From Nonomuraea aurantiaca (GTDB lineage: Bacteria > Actinomycetota > Actinomycetes > Streptosporangiales > Streptosporangiaceae), in the NCBI RefSeq assembly GCF_020215705.1, contig NZ_JAIWNB010000002.1, positions 434,001 through 498,000 on the forward strand: 64,000 nucleotides of DNA. Reading direction: 5' to 3'. Under the pieces are notes generated by a model. That model made no database searches. It saw only the letters and a list, made by a program, of their open reading frames with translations, and was not told the origin of the DNA. The position numbers and the translations under genes were made by a program. Positions 42,595-50,793 of the stretch are shown piece by piece (within the stretch, counting starts at the first letter, position 1; every line of letters begins with the position of its first letter).

Positions 42595-43523
42595 TCTCCG
42601 TCGGCGCCCGGGCATCGACTACCGGGACGCGGCGGGAGAAGAGAGCGCCGAAGCGCATCGAGGTCCGGTTTCGTACCATCGTCTCGCCGCACCAGCTCAA
42701 CAGCAGGTGGGGCAGGCGCATCTACTGGACCGTCCTGATCGCGGTCGTCACCGGCTCCACCCTGGTCTTCGTCTTCCCGCTCTACTGGATGATCACCGGC
42801 GCCATGAAGACGGGCGAGGAGATCGCCCAGATGCCGCCGACCCTGTTCCCCGCCCACCCGACGTTCGACGCCTTCATCGAGGCGTGGGACCTGTTCGACA
42901 TCGGCGTACTGCTGAAGAACACCGCGTTCTACGCGCTGGGCGCCTGGCTGTTCTCCATGGCCGTGGACGTCGCGGCGGCGTACGCGCTGTCGAAGCTCCG
43001 GCCGATGTTCGGCAACGTGGTGCTGGGCGCGATGCTGGCCACGCTGATGATCCCGCCGATGGTGGTGATCATCCCGCTGTACGTCACGATCGTCGACCTG
43101 CACCTGCTGAACAACGCCTGGGGCCTGTGGTTCCCCGCGGCGGCGAACGGCTTCAACATCTTCCTGCTCAAGCGCTTCTTCGACTCCATCCCGAGGGAAC
43201 TGGTCGAGGCGGCCCAGATCGACGGCGCCGGACCGCTGCGGGTCCTGTGGTCGGTGATCCTGCCGATCTCCAGGCCGATCCTCGGCGTGGTCTCCATCTT
43301 CACCATCGTCACCGCCTTCAAGGACTTCCTGCTCCCGCTGCTGGTCATGACCGACAGCGAGAACATGACGGTCAGCGTGGGCCTGTCGCAGACCGCGGGC
43401 GCGGTGAGCCAGAACCAGATCATGGGCGGCCTGGTCATCTCCAGCATCCCGATGATCATCGTTTTCTTCATCTTCCAACGGCACATCATGGCGGGCCTCA
43501 CCGCCGGGAGCATAAAGGGATAG
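42591..43523 (+). CDS. Sugar ABC transporter permease 2 (MalG-like)
   Basis: 310 residues. About 45 polar N-terminal residues, then six helices and the EAA loop (LVEAAQIDGAGPLRVLWSVI). ATG 42591 overlaps the previous stop (ATGA), with GGGAGG 8 nt upstream. It forms the membrane channel with permease 1. Confidence 0.93.
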   Translation: MISVGARASTTGTRREKRAPKRIEVRFRTIVSPHQLNSRWGRRIYWTVLIAVVTGSTLVFVFPLYWMITGAMKTGEEIAQMPPTLFPAHPTFDAFIEAWDLFDIGVLLKNTAFYALGAWLFSMAVDVAAAYALSKLRPMFGNVVLGAMLATLMIPPMVVIIPLYVTIVDLHLLNNAWGLWFPAAANGFNIFLLKRFFDSIPRELVEAAQIDGAGPLRVLWSVILPISRPILGVVSIFTIVTAFKDFLLPLLVMTDSENMTVSVGLSQTAGAVSQNQIMGGLVISSIPMIIVFFIFQRHIMAGLTAGSIKG

Positions 43524-43526
43524 CGC

Positions 43527-45041
43527 ATGTCGCAAACGTGGTGGCGGGGGGCCGCGATCTACCAGGTCTACCTGCGCAGCTTCGCCGACGGCAACGGTGA
43601 CGGCATCGGCGACCTCGCCGGGCTGCGCTCACGCCTGCCGTACCTGAAGGATCTCGGCATCGACGCCATCTGGCTGAACCCGTGGTACCCGTCGCCGATG
43701 GCCGACGGCGGCTACGACGTGGCCGACTACCGGGGCATCGAGCCGGTGTTCGGCACGCTGGCCGAGGCGGAGACGTTCATCGAGGAGGCGCACGAGCTCG
43801 GCATCAAGGTCATCATCGACGTGGTGCCGAACCACAGCTCCACGGCGAACGCCTGGTTCCAGGAGGCGCTGGCCGACCGCGGGGCCAGGGACCGGTTCTG
43901 GTTCCGCGACGAGCCGAACGACTGGCAGTCGATCTTCGGCGGGCCCGCCTGGACGCAGGTCGCCGACGGGCAGTGGTACCTGCACCTCTTCGCTCCAGAA
44001 CAGCCGGATTTCAACTGGGACAATCCGGAGGTCCATCGCGAGTTCGAGGACGTGCTGCGCTTCTGGTTCGAGCGCGGCGTCGACGGCTTCCGGATCGACT
44101 CGGCGGCCCTGCTGTTCAAGTCGGACACCTCGTACGAGGATCTCGACGAGGTGCATGAGGTCTACCGGCGCTGGCGCGAGGTCGCCGACGAGTACGGCGA
44201 TCGGGTGCTGATCGGTGAGGTGTGGCTGCCCGACCAGGAACGCTTCACCCGCTACCTGCGCCCCGACGAGCTGCACACCGCCTTCAACTTCGACTTCCTG
44301 TCCTGCCCATGGGAGCCCGCCGAGCTGCGCCGGGTCATCGACCTCACGCTGACCACGCACGCGCCGGTCGGCGCCCCGCCGACCTGGGTCCTGTCCAACC
44401 ACGACGTCACCCGCCCGGTGACCAGGTACGGCCGGGCGGACACGACGTTCGCCCACGGCGGGCGCCTGCACGGCGTGCCCTCCGACCCGGAGCTCGGCCA
44501 CCGCCGGGCCAGGGCGGCGGCCCTGCTGGCCATGGCGCTGCCTGGCAGCGTGTACGTCTACCAGGGCGAGGAGCTCGGCCTGCCGGAGGTCGAGGACCTG
44601 CCCGACGACCAGCGCCAGGACCCCATGTACCACCGCTCGGGCGGCACCAACCGGGGCAGGGACGGCTGCCGGGTGCCGCTCCCGTGGGCGGGCGACGAGC
44701 CGCCGTTCGGCTTCGGCGGTCTTCATACCTGGCTGCCGCAGCCCGAGAGCTGGCGCAAGGTCACGGCCGAGGCCCAGTCGGCCGACCTCGGCTCGATGCT
44801 CAACCTCTACCGCACCGCGCTCGCCCACCGCCGTGACCTCCTCGGCGACGGCACGCTCAAGTGGCTCACGATGGGGGCAGACGTCCTGGCCTTCACCCGG
44901 GAGTCCGGCCTGACCTGCGTGTCCAACCTCGGCACCGCTCCCGTACCGCTGCCGCCGGGCCGGGTGCTGCTGACCAGCGGACCCCTGGAGGACGGCGCCC
45001 TGCCGTCCGACACGACCGTCTGGCTAACATCGCCAGCGTGA
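43527..45041 (+). CDS. GH13 alpha-glucosidase
   Basis: 504 residues, cytoplasmic (no signal). The four GH13 regions are seen: DVVPNHSS, GFRIDSAALL (nucleophile Asp), LIGEVW (acid/base Glu) and LSNHDVTR. The sequence WWRGAAIYQVYLRSFADGNG at the start is typical of oligo-alpha-glucosidases (GH13_30-like). It probably hydrolyses imported alpha-gluco-oligosaccharides to glucose. Fourth gene of the operon, 3 bp after the permease stop. Confidence 0.94.
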   Translation: MSQTWWRGAAIYQVYLRSFADGNGDGIGDLAGLRSRLPYLKDLGIDAIWLNPWYPSPMADGGYDVADYRGIEPVFGTLAEAETFIEEAHELGIKVIIDVVPNHSSTANAWFQEALADRGARDRFWFRDEPNDWQSIFGGPAWTQVADGQWYLHLFAPEQPDFNWDNPEVHREFEDVLRFWFERGVDGFRIDSAALLFKSDTSYEDLDEVHEVYRRWREVADEYGDRVLIGEVWLPDQERFTRYLRPDELHTAFNFDFLSCPWEPAELRRVIDLTLTTHAPVGAPPTWVLSNHDVTRPVTRYGRADTTFAHGGRLHGVPSDPELGHRRARAAALLAMALPGSVYVYQGEELGLPEVEDLPDDQRQDPMYHRSGGTNRGRDGCRVPLPWAGDEPPFGFGGLHTWLPQPESWRKVTAEAQSADLGSMLNLYRTALAHRRDLLGDGTLKWLTMGADVLAFTRESGLTCVSNLGTAPVPLPPGRVLLTSGPLEDGALPSDTTVWLTSPA

Positions 45042-45565
45042 AACGCCTGCCGTCCAAGCCACCGGCCCACCTCGACGCCGACGCCCTGGCCCTCTACGAG
45101 AAGATCATCGCGGGCCCACGGGGCAACGCCATGCTCGACGACGCGGGCGGGCTGATCGGCCCGTTCAACGCGATGCTGCTCAGCCCGCCGGTGGGCGACG
45201 CGCTGCAGGAGCTCGGCGCGGCGATCCGCTACCGCTCCGTGCTGAGCGCCCGGGCCAGGGAGATTGCGATCCTGGTCGTGGCCGGCCACTGCGACAGCGC
45301 CTTCGAGCAGCGGATACACGAGGAGATCGGGCGCGAGCTCGGCCTGACCGACGACGAGCTCGCGGCGCTGCGCACCGGCGCGCCGCTGGACCTGCCGGAT
45401 CCGGAGGAGGCCGCGGTGCTCGGCGTCACCAGGGCGCTGGTGGCGCGGGCCGACCTCGACGACGCGGAGTACGCGCGGCTAGGGGAGCGGGTGGTGTTCG
45501 AGCTGACCACGTTGGTCGGCTACTACACCACGCTGGCACTCCAACTGCGCGTCTTCCGCGTCTAG
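45038..45565 (+). CDS. Carboxymuconolactone-decarboxylase/AhpD-like protein
   Basis: 175 residues. LIGPFNAMLLSPPVGDAL and SVLSARAREIAILVVAGHCD match the all-helical CMD/AhpD fold; the motif here has one Cys (GHCDSAFEQRIHE) rather than the CxxC of peroxidase-linked AhpD. The start is GTG 45038, overlapping the glucosidase stop (GTGA); an upstream frame to 44861 is not coding. It may ride on the sugar operon without being part of sugar use. Its last 38 bp are partly copied at 46005-46042. Confidence 0.85.
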   Translation: MKRLPSKPPAHLDADALALYEKIIAGPRGNAMLDDAGGLIGPFNAMLLSPPVGDALQELGAAIRYRSVLSARAREIAILVVAGHCDSAFEQRIHEEIGRELGLTDDELAALRTGAPLDLPDPEEAAVLGVTRALVARADLDDAEYARLGERVVFELTTLVGYYTTLALQLRVFRV

Positions 45566-45612
45566 GCCGTCAGCCGTCCGAGCCGTATGTTGAGATCAAC
45601 GAAAGGGACAAC

Positions 45613-45990
45613 ATGCATCGAACGGCCACAACCTGCCTAACGCTCGCTTTCGCCGCCATAACCGCGGTCCCCATCTTCGCCGCTCCGGCATCGGCTGCCG
45701 CTCCGACTGCGGCTGTGGCCGCGAAGCCGCCGAACGTACGCGCGTGCTTCGACGGGAAGTGCAAGATCACGATCACCAAGGCGGTGAAATTCCGCATCTC
45801 CAGCCGGTACGGCTTCACCCGGCTGTCCATCGCGCGAGTCGGTTCCGGCATGGTGAAGGTGCGGGGCACGGGGCCCGGCGTCTCCTCGACAGTGGTGCTC
45901 GGCTCGGGCGGCCGGGGGACGATCAACAACCTGTCCGTGAGGGTGTCGGTCACCCAGAAGTCGGCGACCATCCGCCTCGCCCCACGCTGA
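45613..45990 (+). CDS. Small secreted protein, paralog A
   Basis: 125 residues. Sec signal (MHRTATTCLTLAFAAITAVP, cleavage near ASAAA), then a beta-rich domain: CFDGKCKITITKAVKFRISS, LSIARVGSGMVKV and SVTQKSATIRLAPR. AAAGGGACAAC precedes the ATG. Two Cys may form a disulfide. Function unknown; very similar to the protein at 46127. Confidence 0.8.
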   Translation: MHRTATTCLTLAFAAITAVPIFAAPASAAAPTAAVAAKPPNVRACFDGKCKITITKAVKFRISSRYGFTRLSIARVGSGMVKVRGTGPGVSSTVVLGSGGRGTINNLSVRVSVTQKSATIRLAPR

Positions 45991-46004
45991 TCCGACGGCT
46001 GTCG

Positions 46005-46042
46005 CACCACCCTGGCACTCCAGCTGCGTGTCTTCCGCGTCT
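46005..46042 (+). repeat. Copied 3' end of the CMD-like gene between paralogs
   Basis: These 38 bp match 45526-45563, the last coding bases of the CMD-like gene, at 35 of 38 positions. They lie between the two secreted-protein paralogs, recording where a tandem duplication began. Confidence 0.85.
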
Positions 46043-46126
46043 CGGCGTTCTTCGCGTCACTACCCTTGGTAGCTGATCAGTCACATCAGGTCGCTTGATC
46101 TGACGGAGACCACCGAAAGGGACACC

Positions 46127-46495
46127 ATGCATCGGATGGCCACAACCTGCCTGGCGCTCGCCGCCGCCGTCGTCGTCTCCGGCACGCCCGTCGCCGCGGC
46201 TTCGACCGCGACCGCGGCGGGGAAGACGCACGACGTCAGCGAGTGCTTCGACGGAAGGTGCAAGATCACCGTCACCAAGCCGGTGAGCTTCCCCGTCTCC
46301 AGCAGTCTCGGCTTCACCACGCTGTCGATCACGCGGGTCGGCTTCGCGGTAAAGGTCCAGGGCACGGGGTCCGGCGTCTCTTCGTCCACGACGCTGAGCG
46401 CCGGCGGCAACGGCTCGGTCGGCGCGCTCACCGTACGAGTGCTGTCGATCACCCAGAACTCGGCGACCATCCGCCTCGCACCCTCACCCCGCTGA
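46127..46495 (+). CDS. Small secreted protein, paralog B
   Basis: 122 residues, same plan as the protein at 45613: signal MHRMATTCLALAAAVVVSG, then CFDGRCKITVTKPVSFPVSS, LSITRVGFAVKVQGTG and ITQNSATIRLAPSPR. GAAAGGGACACC precedes the ATG as in the paralog. The two have diverged mainly in the signal and linker. Function unknown. Confidence 0.8.
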   Translation: MHRMATTCLALAAAVVVSGTPVAAASTATAAGKTHDVSECFDGRCKITVTKPVSFPVSSSLGFTTLSITRVGFAVKVQGTGSGVSSSTTLSAGGNGSVGALTVRVLSITQNSATIRLAPSPR

Positions 46496-46744
46496 CCACC
46501 CGCGCCCGGCCATGCGCCAGGCGCGGGCCGGGGCGTGACCAGAACCACTGGAACGACGGGAAACCACCGGAGAGTCACTGGAACCATTCGGCTAGGCACC
46601 AAGTTTCGGGCAGGCACGGGGAGTCCACCGAGCGGATCGGAGAGCATCCATGAGGCTCGGCACCGGAGACCGCAGGGGCGTCGGGGGACGTTCACACGCC
46701 GCGGTCCTCAGGTCATTTCCGGAATACCCGGAAGGGGATTGCAC

Positions 46745-47938
46745 GTGCCTAAACCTCGCCCACGCCAGACCGCGGGGGCCATCGCCCTGACGCTGGCCGC
46801 CTCCGGCAGCGCGGTGGTGATCCAGCCGCTGGCCCCGGCCATAGCCGCAAGGGTGAACGCCACCTGCGCCAACACGGCCGCCGACGCCAGGACCATCCAG
46901 GCCGCCATCGACGCCTCCAAGGAGGGCGACGAGGTCGTGTTCAAGGGGCCGTGCCTGATCAACAGGACCATCAGCCTGCGCGGCCGCCGGACGTACCGGG
47001 GCGACGCCAAGGCCGGAACGGTGATCAAGCAGGCCGACGGCGCGAACCTGCCCGCCATGCTGGCCTCGGAGTCCTGGGTCACCGACCAGGCGTACAGCTC
47101 CGACCCCGTACGCATCGAGCGGCTGACGCTGGACGGCAACCGCGACCACAACACCGGCACCGTGGGCCTGATGCTGCGCTCATGGGACAGCCGGATCTAT
47201 GACGTGGACATTCTCGGCGCCCCCAGTGACGGCATCCGCGTCAGCAACCCCTCCAAGAACGGCACGAAACTCCGCAACACCATGGTCAACAGCGTGATCA
47301 GCGACGTCTACATCGAGCGGTCGGGCGGCTCCGGCCTCAAGGTGGTGGATCCCGGCAACGCCGTGACCGACTGGACGTTCCAGCGCTCGTGGATCGGCTT
47401 CAGCGGCGAGAGCGGCGTCGAAGCGGAGAACTCGGCCGGGTGGACGTTCAGCGACCTGCATCTGTACGCGACGCCGAAGCACGCCATCGACGCCCACCGC
47501 TGCTTCGGCACCTCGATCCGCAACAACTACATCGAGGACTTCGGCACGAAGGCCACCCCCAGGCAGACCTATTACGGCATCCGCTGCGACCTCCAGGGCG
47601 AAGCCGGGACCACGCTCTCCAACAACCGCATCCACAAATTCGGGCCCCGACCCGCCGTGACCCAGCCCGCGAACACCCGCCAAGCCGGTCGGGCGGCCGC
47701 CCCGCAGCAGGACGCCTCCTTCGTCTACCTGGCCCTCGACGCCGTGAACTACGGCACCGGACACGCCACCGTGACGGGCAACACCATCCTCGGCCACGGC
47801 ACCAGGCGGGAGACCGGCATGCTGTTCAGGAGGGGCAGAGGGAACGGATTGTCCATCGCGTCGACCGGCAACCTGGTCGACAACGTCGGCATCCCACGCT
47901 CGATCGGCTCAGGCGTACGACTCACCAGCGGTTACTGA
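46745..47938 (+). CDS. Secreted right-handed beta-helix protein
   Basis: 397 residues. A signal peptide starts at GTG 46745 (MPKPRPRQTAGAIALTLAAS), with AGGGG 8 nt upstream. The mature region begins with the pectate-lyase-superfamily pattern (TIQAAIDASKEGDEVVFKGP) and continues as beta-helix coils: RIERLTLDGNRDHNTGT, DILGAPSDGIRVSN, NNYIEDFG, VTGNTILGHGT. It may be a polysaccharide lyase or hydrolase, but catalytic residues cannot be assigned. Confidence 0.82.
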   Translation: MPKPRPRQTAGAIALTLAASGSAVVIQPLAPAIAARVNATCANTAADARTIQAAIDASKEGDEVVFKGPCLINRTISLRGRRTYRGDAKAGTVIKQADGANLPAMLASESWVTDQAYSSDPVRIERLTLDGNRDHNTGTVGLMLRSWDSRIYDVDILGAPSDGIRVSNPSKNGTKLRNTMVNSVISDVYIERSGGSGLKVVDPGNAVTDWTFQRSWIGFSGESGVEAENSAGWTFSDLHLYATPKHAIDAHRCFGTSIRNNYIEDFGTKATPRQTYYGIRCDLQGEAGTTLSNNRIHKFGPRPAVTQPANTRQAGRAAAPQQDASFVYLALDAVNYGTGHATVTGNTILGHGTRRETGMLFRRGRGNGLSIASTGNLVDNVGIPRSIGSGVRLTSGY

Positions 47939-47956
47939 CGCGGGAGCGACCGTCTA

Positions 47957-48005
47957 GCGTCAACGCAAGGTTGACGCCATCGTGCCCGTCAACTTATGGT
48001 TGACG
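47957..48005 (+). promoter_or_regulatory. Two palindromes over a promoter
   Basis: GCGTCAAC-N5-GTTGACGC (47957-47977) and CGTCAAC-N5-GTTGACG (47987-48005) are almost the same palindrome, centred 29 bp apart. The first covers the -35 TTGACG (47971-47976), the second covers the -10 TATGGT (47995-48000, 18-bp spacer). A repressor bound to both would shut the promoter. Confidence 0.7.
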
Positions 48006-48006
48006 C

Positions 48007-48063
48007 ATGACGTGTGCCAGTCGTTCGCATTCAGGAAGAATGTCGGGGCGGAGCCCCGCATGA
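48007..48063 (+). CDS. Possible leaderless 18-residue leader peptide
   Basis: ATG 48007 is at the predicted transcription start and opens an 18-codon frame (MTCASRSHSGRMSGRSPA) that ends in an ATGA overlap with the next small ORF. Leaderless messages are common in actinobacteria. Low sequence content makes this tentative. Confidence 0.35.
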   Translation: MTCASRSHSGRMSGRSPA

Positions 48064-48149
48064 GAAGCACGCGCCCGGCGCTCTCCACAGTCCTCCGCTT
48101 CACTCTCGTCACCCTGATCCTGATCGCCATGGTGATCGGAGCGCTGTGA
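48060..48149 (+). CDS. Possible 29-residue membrane peptide
   Basis: MRSTRPALSTVLRFTLVTLI and then a hydrophobic tail to IGAL: basic N-terminus plus one helix. A GGAG lies 6 nt upstream but sits in a 6-bp hairpin (CGGGGC/GCCCCG, 48044-48058), which ribosomes on the upstream leader ORF would melt. Possibly a regulated small membrane protein or toxin-like peptide; family unknown. Confidence 0.42.
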   Translation: MRSTRPALSTVLRFTLVTLILIAMVIGAL

Positions 48150-48301
48150 CGAAGCGAACGCGAGCGGGACGACCACCGACGTCGCCACGCGTTCATCGCG
48201 CGCGACCGGCCGAGCCGGCCCTGCCACGGGCCTCGGGATGCCGAGGACGAGCAGGGCCGGCTCGGGCGCGTGAAACTTGCCGCGAACCTGTAGAAAGATC
48301 G

Positions 48302-48973
48302 CTAGGCGTCGCGGCGCAGCGTGAACCAGAAGGTCGGCACCGAGTTGGTGCCCGGTGTGACGTCGAGTAGCGCCCAGCCGGGGAACCTGGCGCGGAGTTC
48401 GTCGGCTGTGACGCCCGCCGCCCACGACGTGAGCTCGGTGGTCGGATTGCCGAGCGGCTCGGGGCCGTACCCGAACATCAGCAACCGTGCTCCGGGAGCG
48501 GCGCGATGGGTGAGCCCGGTGGCGTAGGCGTCGCGGCGGTGCAGCGGGATCCCGCAGTAGCAGCTCAGGTCGAAGAACAGGTCGAAGGGGCCGGGCACGT
48601 CCAGCTCGTCGAGGCGGGTGGCGTCTCCGTGCAGGAGGCGTACCGCCACACTCGCCGCCTCGGTCTTCTGCCTGGCCTGATCGACAGCGCTGTCGATCAG
48701 GTCGACGGCCGTCACGTCCCAGCCGTGTCGTGCGAGGTAGGTGGCATTGGTCCCGGTGCCGCAGCCGAGTTCGAGGGCGCGGCCGGGCGGCAGCGCGCCG
48801 TGCCCCTCCACCAGGGCGACCAGCTCGGGCGGCGTCACGCCGGTGTCCCACGGCGGCTTGCCGACGCGGTAGTAGCCCTCCAGCGCGCGGTGGACGGACT
48901 CCTCTTCCTTCTTGTCGCGCGGCGTCGTGATCAGGTCCGGGTCGGGCTTCTGGGTAGTGCTGGGCTGGTCCAT
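48302..48973 (-). CDS. Class I SAM-dependent methyltransferase
   Basis: 223 residues. The SAM motif ALELGCGTGTNATYLARHGW, then VTAVDLIDSAVDQAR (acidic loop) and LLHGDATRLDEL fit a small-molecule methyltransferase (TehB/thiopurine-type). It has no membrane segment. AGGAACAGACG precedes ATG 48973. The gene is divergent from a promoter with TAGAGTT palindromes. Substrate unknown. Confidence 0.88.
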   Translation of the reverse strand: MDQPSTTQKPDPDLITTPRDKKEEESVHRALEGYYRVGKPPWDTGVTPPELVALVEGHGALPPGRALELGCGTGTNATYLARHGWDVTAVDLIDSAVDQARQKTEAASVAVRLLHGDATRLDELDVPGPFDLFFDLSCYCGIPLHRRDAYATGLTHRAAPGARLLMFGYGPEPLGNPTTELTSWAAGVTADELRARFPGWALLDVTPGTNSVPTFWFTLRRDA

Positions 48974-48990
48974 CGTCTGTTCCTATTAAT

Positions 48991-49028
48991 TAGAGTTGAA
49001 CTCTAGCGTCACGCTCTAGAGTTATACT
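48991..49028. promoter_or_regulatory. TAGAGTT palindromes in a divergent promoter
   Basis: TAGAGTT-g-AACTCTA (48991-49005) and CTCTAGAG (49014-49021) lie between the methyltransferase and the plus-strand ATG 49035. A TTGAAC (48996-49001) with a long spacer and TATACT (49023-49028) would give a leaderless message at 49035, like MerR-type promoters. Confidence 0.45.
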
Positions 49029-49034
49029 CGCATT

Positions 49035-49124
49035 ATGAAGAGAGTCAAGCGGCCGGACCAGCGAGCCGCGATCACCGACCCCGGCGCGGACGACTTGGCG
49101 AAAGTTCCAGGCATTTCGAAATGA
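49035..49124 (+). pseudogene. Short truncated ORF, possibly a lost regulator gene
   Basis: MKRVKRPDQRAAITDPGADD and on to a stop after 29 codons. The basic opening resembles the start of TetR-like regulators, and the gene is placed behind an operator-like promoter, but no DNA-binding domain follows. Either a relic or a genuine short peptide. Confidence 0.3.
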
Positions 49125-49191
49125 GTCGATCGCCGACCATGGCTGGATAGCGTCCTTCTGGCTTGATCATCCACACTCATGGGGGAACAGA

Positions 49192-49968
49192 ATGAGAAGG
49201 ACGTCGATGTACGTCGGTGCGCTGGCGCTGGCGAGCACGATGGCCGTGGCCTCGGTCTCACCAGTGGCCTGGGCTGAAGCGGAGCGCGCCACGGCGGTGG
49301 TGAGCGTCGGCCGTACCACGTGGCTGAACCCCGGTCAGACGTTGCAGGCCGGCGACTCCGTACGCTCATCCGGCGGCGACTACCTCCTGCAGCAGCAGGA
49401 GGACGGCAATCTGGTGCTGTACCGGGGCAGCACGCCGCTGTGGAGCAGCCAGACCGGCGACAGCCCCGGCGCGTTCGCCGCCATGCAGAGCGACGGCAAC
49501 CTGGTGGTCTACCGGGGGAGGACGCCCCTGTGGGCGTCCAACACCGGAGACAGCCCAGGCGCCCGCCTCGCGGTGCAGGACGACGGCAACCTGGTGATCT
49601 ACGACGGCAAGACGCCGGTGTGGAACCGCCATGCCACGATCAGCGTGCTCGCCCCGGGCTACGCGCTCAAGCCCAACCAGTACGTCCGCTCCCGCAACGG
49701 CGACTACCAGCTCGTCCAGCAGGAGGACGGCAACCTGGTGCTCTACCGCGCCCGCCGGGCCCTGTGGAGCTCCAAGACGGGCGGCAATCCCGGGGCCGTC
49801 ACCCAGATGCAGAAAGACGGAAATCTAGTCGTCTACCTGGGCAAGACGCCGCTGTGGAACTCCGAGACCGGCAAGAACCCCGGGGCGCGACTCGAGGTGC
49901 AGGACGACGGCAATGTCGTCCTCTACGACGGCAGGACGCCGCTCTGGTCCACGAAGACCGGCAGGTAG
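49192..49968 (+). CDS. Secreted double B-lectin (mannose-binding) protein
   Basis: 258 residues: signal peptide (MRRTSMYVGALALASTMAVA ... VAWA) and two bulb-lectin domains. Six QxDxNxVxY mannose sites are intact: QEDGNLVLY, QSDGNLVVY, QDDGNLVIY, then QEDGNLVLY, QKDGNLVVY, QDDGNVVLY. Such proteins bind mannose glycans and some are bacteriocins (lectin-like putidacins). GGGGGA precedes ATG 49192. Confidence 0.9.
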   Translation: MRRTSMYVGALALASTMAVASVSPVAWAEAERATAVVSVGRTTWLNPGQTLQAGDSVRSSGGDYLLQQQEDGNLVLYRGSTPLWSSQTGDSPGAFAAMQSDGNLVVYRGRTPLWASNTGDSPGARLAVQDDGNLVIYDGKTPVWNRHATISVLAPGYALKPNQYVRSRNGDYQLVQQEDGNLVLYRARRALWSSKTGGNPGAVTQMQKDGNLVVYLGKTPLWNSETGKNPGARLEVQDDGNVVLYDGRTPLWSTKTGR

Positions 49969-49974
49969 CCCAGG

Positions 49975-50793
49975 TCACCGCCGGAAGGCGGCGGCGTGGT
50001 CGGCGACCCAGTCGGCGTAGGTGCGCGGGGGGCGGCCGAGGATCCGCTCCACCTGGTCGGTGATCGGTACGGGCTTCCCGATGCTGTCCGCGAAATAGCT
50101 CAGCAAGGAGTCGGCCTGCTCCTCGCGCACCCCGTGCGCCATCATCGCCTGCTTGGCCATGTCCGGGCTGATCTCCTCGTACCGCAGCGGCCGGCCCACC
50201 ACCGAGCCGATGATCTCCACCTGCTCGGCGAAGGACAGCCCCTGCGGCCCGGTCAGCGTGGGCGCCTGCCCCAGCAGTTCGTCCCCGAGCAGCGCCCGTA
50301 CGGCGACTGCGGCGATGTCCGCCTCGTGGATCGGCGAGGTACGGGCCTGGGCGTACGGTCCGCGGACCACGTCTCCAGCCTGGAGCTGGGGCGTCCAGCG
50401 CAAGGAGTTCGCGGCGAAGGCGCCGGGGCGCAGATGCGTCCATTCCGGGACGGCGGCCTCCACCGCCGTCTCCAGCTCCCGGTGGATCGCCGCGTTGCCG
50501 CCCTCCTCGGGGTTCTCCTCCTCGGCGACGACCAGGGCCGAGACGGTGACGACCCGCCGTACCCCGGCCGCCTTTGCCGCCGCCGGCAGGGCGACGGAGC
50601 CGCCCGAGATGTTCAGTACGAGGGCGGTCACGCCGTCGAAGTCGGGCCGCGCGCTGTCGCAAGCCTCGACGCCCTCAGGGAAGCGGGCCGTCTCGGGGGT
50701 ACGGGTCAGGGCGCGTACCTTCACACCCTTGGCGGCCAGCTCGGCGACGAGCGGACGGCCGACGTTGCCGGTGGCTCCGGATACCAGAATCAT
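49975..50793 (-). CDS. NmrA-like NAD(P)-binding protein
   Basis: 272 residues of the atypical SDR/NmrA family: MILVSGATGNVGRPLVAELA with the GxxGxxG site, VKVRALTRTPETA, VRRVVTVSAL and HLRPGAFAANSL. No YxxxK catalytic pair is obvious. ATG 50793 overlaps the sigma factor stop (ATGA), with AGAGG in between; ECF41 sigma genes are often coupled to such SDR/CMD/DoxX genes. Possibly a redox-linked oxidoreductase. Confidence 0.88.
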   Translation of the reverse strand: MILVSGATGNVGRPLVAELAAKGVKVRALTRTPETARFPEGVEACDSARPDFDGVTALVLNISGGSVALPAAAKAAGVRRVVTVSALVVAEEENPEEGGNAAIHRELETAVEAAVPEWTHLRPGAFAANSLRWTPQLQAGDVVRGPYAQARTSPIHEADIAAVAVRALLGDELLGQAPTLTGPQGLSFAEQVEIIGSVVGRPLRYEEISPDMAKQAMMAHGVREEQADSLLSYFADSIGKPVPITDQVERILGRPPRTYADWVADHAAAFRR

